From Phoronis ovalis (lineage: Eukaryota; Phoronida; Phoronidae): 25,290 nt of DNA. Each line of letters begins with the position of its first letter. Position 1 is the first letter of the stretch. Below the pieces are notes generated by a model. The model saw nothing but the letters and a program-made list of their open reading frames with translations. It was not told the DNA's origin and did not search any database. Below are positions 12,201 to 21,200 of this stretch, one piece after another. Both the position numbers and the translations under genes were made by a program. The stretch covers positions 1,878-27,167 of the forward strand of contig JAOXYB010106936.1 of NCBI GenBank assembly GCA_028565635.1, in the 5' to 3' direction.

Positions 12201-15200
12201 CTACTCGCTGTTGTAGGGGCTCCTGTGCTAGCTGGAATGGCTATTGGTGAGGCTATAAAACGTGTTGCTAATTCTGGTAGTGTTTCTGCTACAACTTTTC
12301 ATACTTCTGTTGTTCCTGAAGAGAAGCAGGTCATTAGTAAAACTCATGAACCCCGAGTTGAAACTACTAAAGAAATTGAAGAAATAGAATCAACAAACAC
12401 AGAGAAAAACATTACTCAGACTCTCCTCAAAAGTAGAGATGACAGACGTGATCTCTTGTTTGATATGCCAGCAATTATGCCTGGCTCTGGCAGAATGAAT
12501 GAAACTGTCCAAGATATTAGTCCGGTTCCAAAGTTAGTCACTAGGGTTGATGCACACCATACCACACCGTTGAGTGACACCATAGGTAGTTACACACGTT
12601 CTGTGGAGCAAACAGTAACGAGGAAGCAAATGGAGATGGAGAGCCCCTGTAGTACATTGACTTTAAATGCTGCTTTGAAAGGAGGTCATATTATTGTACC
12701 ATTAGGAAAAATAAAGGATCCTTCTACTTCAAAAATGTACACAATAGAGGATGCCATCACACATGGAGTCATTGATCCTGAAATGTCCATTGTTATCGAT
12801 CCAAAGACCCACTCTCCTATAACTTTAAAACGTGCTATAAATCGTGGTATAGTTAACCCAAGTAATGGAGATTTTTACAACTCTGACACTGGAGCCTATT
12901 TGCCATTCACAGAAGCATGCTTAGTAGGTTTTATTCCAACCGAGGAAAAATATGTTGGCCCTAGTGAAATTAGCCATGAAAGGTTTCCTTCAATTGAAAA
13001 GCCACCCCAGGAAAAATTAGACCAAATGGAAACCTCTGTTTTAGACAAAATTGACACACGAAACCCATTGTCATTCCAAGAAGCGCTGGACCGTGGTCTT
13101 ATCAATGTTCCGCATAAAAGTTTTACAGATGAGGTTACTGGAGTTGAAATGCCATTGAGTTTTGCTATAGCAGAAAATTATGTTACTGCCACACCACTTG
13201 AACTCCGAACTATACAGGAGAGGCTTAGATCTCAAACACCCCCAAGTCGAGATGTTTTTCCTAATATTTCTATTGTTAAAACTCCAACTCAACAAGTTCT
13301 GCGTAGAGACTCTCCTGAACCCAAAGAAGTGCCAAAGGTAACCAAGATAACCAGATCAAAAGAAACAACTCCAAAAGAAAACATTATAGAATTTACCACA
13401 GTTCAAGAATTTGAATCAACCACGGAACCAAAAGATGTTGGCATGCATTTTGCTGAAGCTGTAGAGAAAAAGCTATTAGATGTGAAATCTGGCAAATTAT
13501 ATGACCAAACAACTGGTGTAAAATACAATCTGTTAGAAGCTGTTGAAGAAAAGCTTTTGAATCCTAACAGTGTGGAGTTTGTCGATCCAGCTACAAAAAG
13601 GGTATATACCATCCAGCAAGCACTGGAAAAGAAACTCATGGATCCTTTTGGTCGATATACAAGTCCATTAACAGGGACAAAGAAATCTTTTGAAGAAGCT
13701 ATTAAAAAAGGAGTTGTTATATTTGTAACCAAGAAACAAATACAACACAAGGTGACTACTGTCAAAGAAATCAAAAGAATGGACGTGGATGAGATCCTTG
13801 ATCCAAGAAGTAGGTCACCAATTTCATTCGATGAAGCCATAGCAAGAGGAGTTATAGATTTAAATAAGAAAATGTATGTTAATCCACTAGCTGTTGATGA
13901 TATGCCATTTTCAGAAGCTGTTGAGCAAGGGTTAATTAACGGTCATATTTTGAGTATTGATCGCACAACAGAAGAACGGGTCAAAACAAAAGTTACCGAA
14001 GATGAGCATTGGCGTACAATAATTAAACGTGCTCGTACCTTCCACATCAGAGCTGTTATTGATTCTGTGACACGGGAAGAGATAACTCCAACTGAAGCTG
14101 TTGAGCGCGGAATTCTGAATTTACCTAAGGCACAGTATTTTGATATGCGTACAGGTGATATGCTTACGTTTGCCGAAGCCATTGCACAGGGCTTGCTGAA
14201 AGCTGACGAAACCATGAAAGATGCTCAGCCATTGTCATTCAATATCAAATACGTTATTAATACTCGCACAGAAGAACAAATTTCTGTTTCTGACGCTATC
14301 TTAAGTGGAATCCTCAATTTTGCTATGGGAACCTATACTGATATATTAACTGGAGAAAAAATGGCGATTCCTACTGCTATTAAGAAAAATTTGATTATTA
14401 CAGAAGGCAGTGCGCCATTGCCAACAGAAAGAACAGTTCAGTCTAAATCAGTGTTCTTGCAGACAAAGTCCTACACTATCACCTATGCAATTGATGTAAG
14501 AACCAATGAAAAAGTTGATGTTAATGTAGCTATTGATCGTGGCATTCTGGACAAAGGCTTGTCTAAATACTACAATGCTCGCACAGGTGAGTTTCTCTCC
14601 ATACAACAGGCAATCGAACAAGGTCTTCTGATTGCTGATGGAACAATGGTTAAGTCGACCAAGAAAACTGAAGACAAAGCCCCACCCCTCCCTCCAAAAT
14701 CAGACGCTGTGGAATTTGAGGAAGTTATTGGGTTTGCTGTAAAATCAGTCAAAGATCTTGGTACTGGCCAAGAATTGTCTGTGGAAGAAGCAGTAAAGAA
14801 AGGAATTTTGAATGAAGAAGGTGATTATGTCAATGTTGACACTATGGAAACGTGGAGTATGGAAAATGCCATCAAAAAAGGTTTAATTGCAGCTGAACAG
14901 ATACCTGACACTGCAGCAATAACACAAGAAATATTATCCTTCTCAATAAAAGCCATTGTAGACCCTCGTAATGGTGAACATCTGTCCGTTTCTGATGCAA
15001 TGAGGCACGGTTATCTAGACCGTAGTCGAGCGAACTATATTCACCCACAAACTGATGTGAAGATACCCATTCAAGAAGCAGTACGTCAAGGATTTGTAAT
15101 TTTAGAAGGTACTGATAAAAGCTTGCAATTTGGAACCACTAAACCTGCAAGTGGAGACACGAAGTCATTTTCAATACGAGCTGTTGTTGATCCTCGTACA

Positions 15201-18200
15201 GGAGAAGAACTACCTGTCTCTGTTGCTCTTCGCCATGGCTATTTGGACCGAGGACGCAAAAATTACATTGACCCGCGAACTGATGAAAAAATGCCACTAG
15301 CAACTGCTGTACAAAGAGGTTTGGTTAAAATAGCACCAACTGATGACCTTAGTTTTAACCATATTACATTTGGTGATGCAGTGCAGAAAGGTTTAATCAG
15401 CATTAGAAGTGCACAGTATATCCATCCACAGACTGGTGAAGTCATGTCGATTGATGAGGCTGTTAAAAGGGGATACATTGTGGATGATAAGGGAGGAAAA
15501 TTAATATCTGCTAAACCTTCTCCAACGGCTATCTCATTTACTGATGCTGTTCTTGGTGGATATATCAATCCATCAGGAAAGTTCCATAATCGCCGTACAG
15601 GAGAGATGATGTCATTAGCTGAAGCTGTACAGCGTGGCTTCATGGCATCAAAAACTAGTGCTTTGAAATCTTCTACAATGAAACCAGTTTCTGGAAAGGA
15701 TACCAATATTACCTTGCAACCGATAAGATCCATGACCTTAAAACCTGCATTAAAACCTTCTGTTTCTTTTGCATCAGCAGAATCTGTACAAAAACAAACA
15801 GCACAACAAATGGGAACATTGCGAAAGCCAATCAGATTCTCAGAAGCACTTGAGCATAATTTGATTGATTTCAAAAATCAACAGTTTACTGATCCACAGT
15901 CAGGTAGACGTATGTCAATTCCTGAAGCCATCAGGAATGGCTTATTAGTGTTTTCTGATCCTGGCCATGGATTAACACTGGAAGAGGCCATGATTAGAGG
16001 ATTGATTGATGTACGTTCTGGATCGTTTACAAATCCACGTACAGGAGAGAAGATTATCATTGACCAAGCAATCATCCTCGGTTTAGTCGTTCCTCGACCT
16101 GTATCGACCATGCAGAGAAGACAGCCATCAGTTTCCAGAAGTCGTTCTCCTATGGGAATCTGCCAAGCAATGCAGACTGGTTTAATCAATCCCGCAACTG
16201 GTTGTTTCCATGACCTGCAATCAGGACAAGTTTTTAGTATAACTGAGGCATTGCAGTTGGGATATCTCCAGCCAGCTGCACCACCTACTATTCAACAGGT
16301 GCGTTCAGCTTCTTCAAGTCTTCAACCACAGGCACAGATGCAGCCACAACAGGTAGGACTTGTTCCTACCTTTCATGCTCAAACTTTGCAGCCAAAACAT
16401 TCTGCTTCCCATTCCTCTTTAAAGAGTTTCCAACAAACTATGCAATCTTCCTCCCGCATGACGTCTTCCTCATCCTCTCAGTTCATTGGTCAGCAGAAAC
16501 CAGCTACTTTTGAAGGGCAACAGATGATAGGACCTTCTAGTAATCAACAGATGTTGATGCCACCTGGTGGGCAACATTTAATGGGAACATCTGCTGGTCA
16601 TCAAATGACGATGACCAGATCTGGTAGCAGCTCACAGATGATATCACAAGGAGGATACTTGACCCGACCTGGAGTGTTTCTCAGTGGGGATGGAATGGTT
16701 CTAGATTCTGTTACCGGGGACAGGATTTCCTTACAGGAGGCTATGGCTGCTGGACTTGTGACTGTAGATAATACTGATGCAGTATCAAGTGCCAGCAGCC
16801 ATCGCTCTGTCGGAAATATGAGAAGAAGCCAAGAAGATATCCTGGATAGGGTAAGCTTGCTGTAACCTTTAACCCCTGTGCTTTGCTTGTTTTGATGTTG
16901 TGCTTATCTGTCGCTTGTAATGTGTGATTTCTATTATTTGTAATCAGGGCCATATCATATGTACTGATAACTTAGAATTGCACATGTGAAGTGGGTATTT
17001 ATCGGTAAGCCGTCAATGCTGTGTTAAAGTTTGATGAAAAGTGCCGAGAATGATCATGCTTTGGTGATTCAGAGGCAGATCTAGGAGCCAGAGAGAATCT
17101 TTTTCAAAATTTTAAATGATCAAGTATAATTTTTTACCTCAATATTAATTCAAAAAGTTACTATTTGGTACACATTATCGGTCTTTTCTCCAGCACTGTA
17201 AGTGGGTGCAAGGAATAATACACTTTGGTGATATGGCTGTGATTGTAAAGTCCTGTAGCTGTAAAAACTTTGAGGTTGCCATGTCTTCATATAATGATTT
17301 ATTATTATTGCAAGAGTATGCTGTAACTAGTGCACCTTTAAGGTTTCTTCAGTTATAAGATTAATAGAATCTCAATATCTCATTATAAGTTTTAAAAATT
17401 GTAATGTGGTAATATTTAGTTGAAAATTTTAAGCATCCTAATCATTTTATGTATAGTTTTGCTTGAAATGTTTCGTAATAATTTTGCTTTGTAGGAAATT
17501 TCTGGGGATGAAAACGTAAGCTTGCTTGATAAAGATCTGCTTTCTGGAAATACGGTGCAAAACTCTGTTAATTTGGAAAATAATACTTCTTCACACATTC
17601 AAAGTTTAGACACTCTTGATGCAAGCACAGCTACTGGCAAAAATTTTGTTTCTAATACTAGTTACTTTTCTGAGCCAAATAATACCATTTTGTCAGATTC
17701 TTCTGAATTATCTCCCTCTGAAAATGTAGTTCTTTACAAGGGAGATAATCTTCAACAGCCTGATAGGGGTTTGCTTTCTCAGGTTCTGCACGGTGCACTT
17801 ACTGACCCTGAAAAAGAGCATGTTCCTCTTTTACAACCTGATGAAACTAACCAAGTTTTCACAGATAACTCCTCCATGGCAAAGATACTGAAAGATGATG
17901 AAGTTTTGACGCCATTAGCTAGTAGTGTTAGAATGCCTGTTTCAAGCACCGTGACATTGGCTGAAGTTATGCACACGAAGCAACAACACACAACATCCCA
18001 TAATGTTTCTGTACCAGAAGCCCTCAGTAATGACTCTGATTCGTTATCTCAGGTGACTGTACTGGACATCGTGGAGCAGGATTTGTATGATCCACACAGC
18101 GGAATGATTAAAGACCCAAACACAGGAAGAAGAATGACTTTAAAACGAGCCATTGATAAACATGTAGTCGATGTTAATTCTGCTATGATTCAAGATACTA

Positions 18201-21200
18201 AAAATAAACAAATGCTCTCGATACCTGATGCCATATCCATGGGAATATTAAATCCAAGCACAGCACACATTAACAATACAGCAAACGAACAATATTTAAA
18301 TTTGGTTAGTGCTGTTAAAGAAGGACTTGTCGTACCTGTGAATGTTACCACTACAACTGAGGGCTTCTGGGACATATATTCAGACATTTTCAAGGATTCG
18401 AAAACAGGAAAGACTTTAACATTTGAAGAAGCTTTGCAGAGGGGCTTAGTAGATAGAAATATGCTTGTTAGATCTCCTAACACAGGAGAGGAAGTCACTT
18501 TAGATTATGCTGTAAATAATGGCTTATTTGATATAAAAACCGGAAAAATAATACAAAAAGAAACGTTTGAGACTTTTTCTGAAGCAAAGTCTGATACTTC
18601 AACAAAAGAAATTATATTGATAAAAGATGATCATTTTGGAATGGACGTTGATGATAGAACTGATGATGAAAAACTAGCTGTAGATTTGCTATATCCAGTA
18701 AGCTTACATGTAGCATTAGATACATTTTATGATACAAATTCTAAACTTTTCAAAAAGCCAAACAGTCAGGAAAAAATATTATTGCAAGATGCAATAACAT
18801 ATAAAATCATCGACCCGTCGTTAACATTGATACGGGACACGTCAAGTGACGCATTACTTACACTGGATGATGCTTCAAAAATAGAACTCGTAAATCTAAA
18901 AACAAACAGTGTCCAAGATGTAAAATGTGGAGAAACAATATTTTTGGAAGAAGCGCAAAGCCGTAATATAATAATAGATGCTACTGGACCATATTTATCA
19001 TTACAAGCAGCAGTAGATCAAGGAGTTTACAATGCACAAACTGGACGATTTGCAGATCCACGCACAGGCTTTCAAATGACTTTAGAAAGAGCCATATACA
19101 CCAGAGTTATTGATCCGAAGCATACATTTGTAAAAAATCCCCGCACTGGCGAGGTGTTATCTTTGGAGTTGGCATTAGATTCAGAATTAATTGATGCTGA
19201 AAGTGGTCGTCTTTTTGATCCTAAGTCTAGTAAACCAATTTCTTTAAAGCAAGCTTTGGAAAAAGCTCTAATATTTACTGAAACACTAGAGTCCAAAAAA
19301 TCCCTAAGACTTAGCCTGTATGATGCTGTCAAGGAAAAGATTTGCAATCCTACAACAGGTCATGTGACACATCCAGTAAGCGGTAATCTTTTATATTTTG
19401 AAGAATCGTTAAAATGTGGAATTATTGACCCTGATTCTGTTCTTATTAAAGACATTAACCTAGACAGAATGTTGAGTCTTTACGGTGCAATAAACGAAGG
19501 ATTAATAGACTCCAACACTGGCAGCTATAATATTCAAGATACTGATGAGATATTTAATTTACAAGATGCTATAGAAAGTGGTCTTATTATATTGAAAACT
19601 AGTACAAAACCTTTGAGTCTTCATGAAGCATTAGCAGGAAATTTGTATAATCCAGAAACTGGATTTGTTCGAAATCCCGATACTGCTCAAGAGCTGCAGT
19701 TAAAATCGGCATTAGACTGTGGACTAATTAATCCAAAGGGATCGTTCGTAAAAGATCCAATGAGTGGAGATATATTGAGACTGGATGAAGCTATAAAAAG
19801 GAAAACATTGGATGTATTTAATGGCATACTTACTTTTGCAAATGGAGCTAAAATGACTTTGATGAAAGCTTTTAAGAAAGGTCTCATTATTGAAACTCCA
19901 ATACCATTATCATTACATGATGCTGTTGTAAAGAAAGTATACCATCCAGAAACTGGTCTTTTCACAGATTCAAAATCAGGTCAAAAGTTCAATTTTGAAC
20001 AAGCAGTTAAAATAGGTTTGGTAGATGTGAATGGTAGTGGCATTAAAGATCCTATCACGGGAACTATTGTTCCACTTCATAAAGCTTTGTATGACGGGTT
20101 GATTAACCCACAAACTGGTCAGATCAGAGGCTCTCAAGGACATGCATTGTCTTTAGATCAAGCATTCACTTTAGGATTGCTTGTCGGATTTTTTGGTGTA
20201 CACGAAAATGAAAATCTTGCTACCGGTTTGACTGGAGGTATGCGGTCGCCTTCTGTAGGCCGCAGGTCACCACTGATTGGCCGAAGATCACCTGCGGAAG
20301 ATGCTCATTGGCCTGAAAGTATTCACTCAGGAATTTCTTTATACGATGCTATTAAACTTGGATTGTATGACCATAAAACTGGTAAGTTTACTGATACTTC
20401 TAATAATGTTCAAGTGACCTTAAAACAAGGAATGTCATGTGGTTTAATTAATGCGGGAACAATGGAAATTATGAATCCACGAACTGATGAACTAACTACT
20501 CTTCAAGATGCTATTGACTCTCACATAATTGATGCAAGAAAAGGTGTTTTTATTAACCCAGTAACTGGATTAAGAATTCCTCTAGATCAGGCTGTTTCAA
20601 TGGGAATCATCGTCAAAGGAACTGACATTACCGACTCCGAGCCAGGTTTGAATTTAGTAGAAGCCTTGGAACTAGGGTTATTAAATCCGAAAACTGGCAT
20701 TGTAACAAACCCGGACACGGAAGAAATGTGCAGCATACTTGAAGCGATAAGTCAAGAACTTCTTGACGGTGATTCGCCTCAGATTGTAGATCCTGTCACT
20801 GGCCAGCCACTTAGCTTAAAGCAAGCTATTTTCAAAGGGATACTAGATCCAAAAACTGGCACGTTGAAAAATACCTCATCTGGACAGGTGATGAGCTTAG
20901 ATAAAGCTAAAGAATCAGACTTATTAATTGATACCAGTGAGCAGCCAGTTAGAGGACTTTTATGGAGTGTTGCGCTAGAACGAGGTCTTGTTGATGAAGC
21001 TAAAGGGCTTGTGACCGACCCATACACAGAAGAACAGTATACCATTCAACAAGCCATCAGCAAGGGTTTGATTGATAGTAGTTCAATGGAGTCGAGTAAA
21101 ACAAAAATAAAATCTAAACCATCAAAATCACCAGGATCTCCATTTGATATTCTGAGTGAAGTTTCAGATTTAGAAAAGTCTACTTTTGCTGCTGGTATAA

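Noticed and set aside
15263-15874. 203-codon open frame on the minus strand within exon 12
   Set aside because: It lies antisense to the highly repetitive coding exon; the biased codon use of the DPxTG/EAI repeats keeps the opposite strand open. Its translation shows no family pattern. The same applies to other minus-strand frames such as 13403-13840 and 10988-11317.
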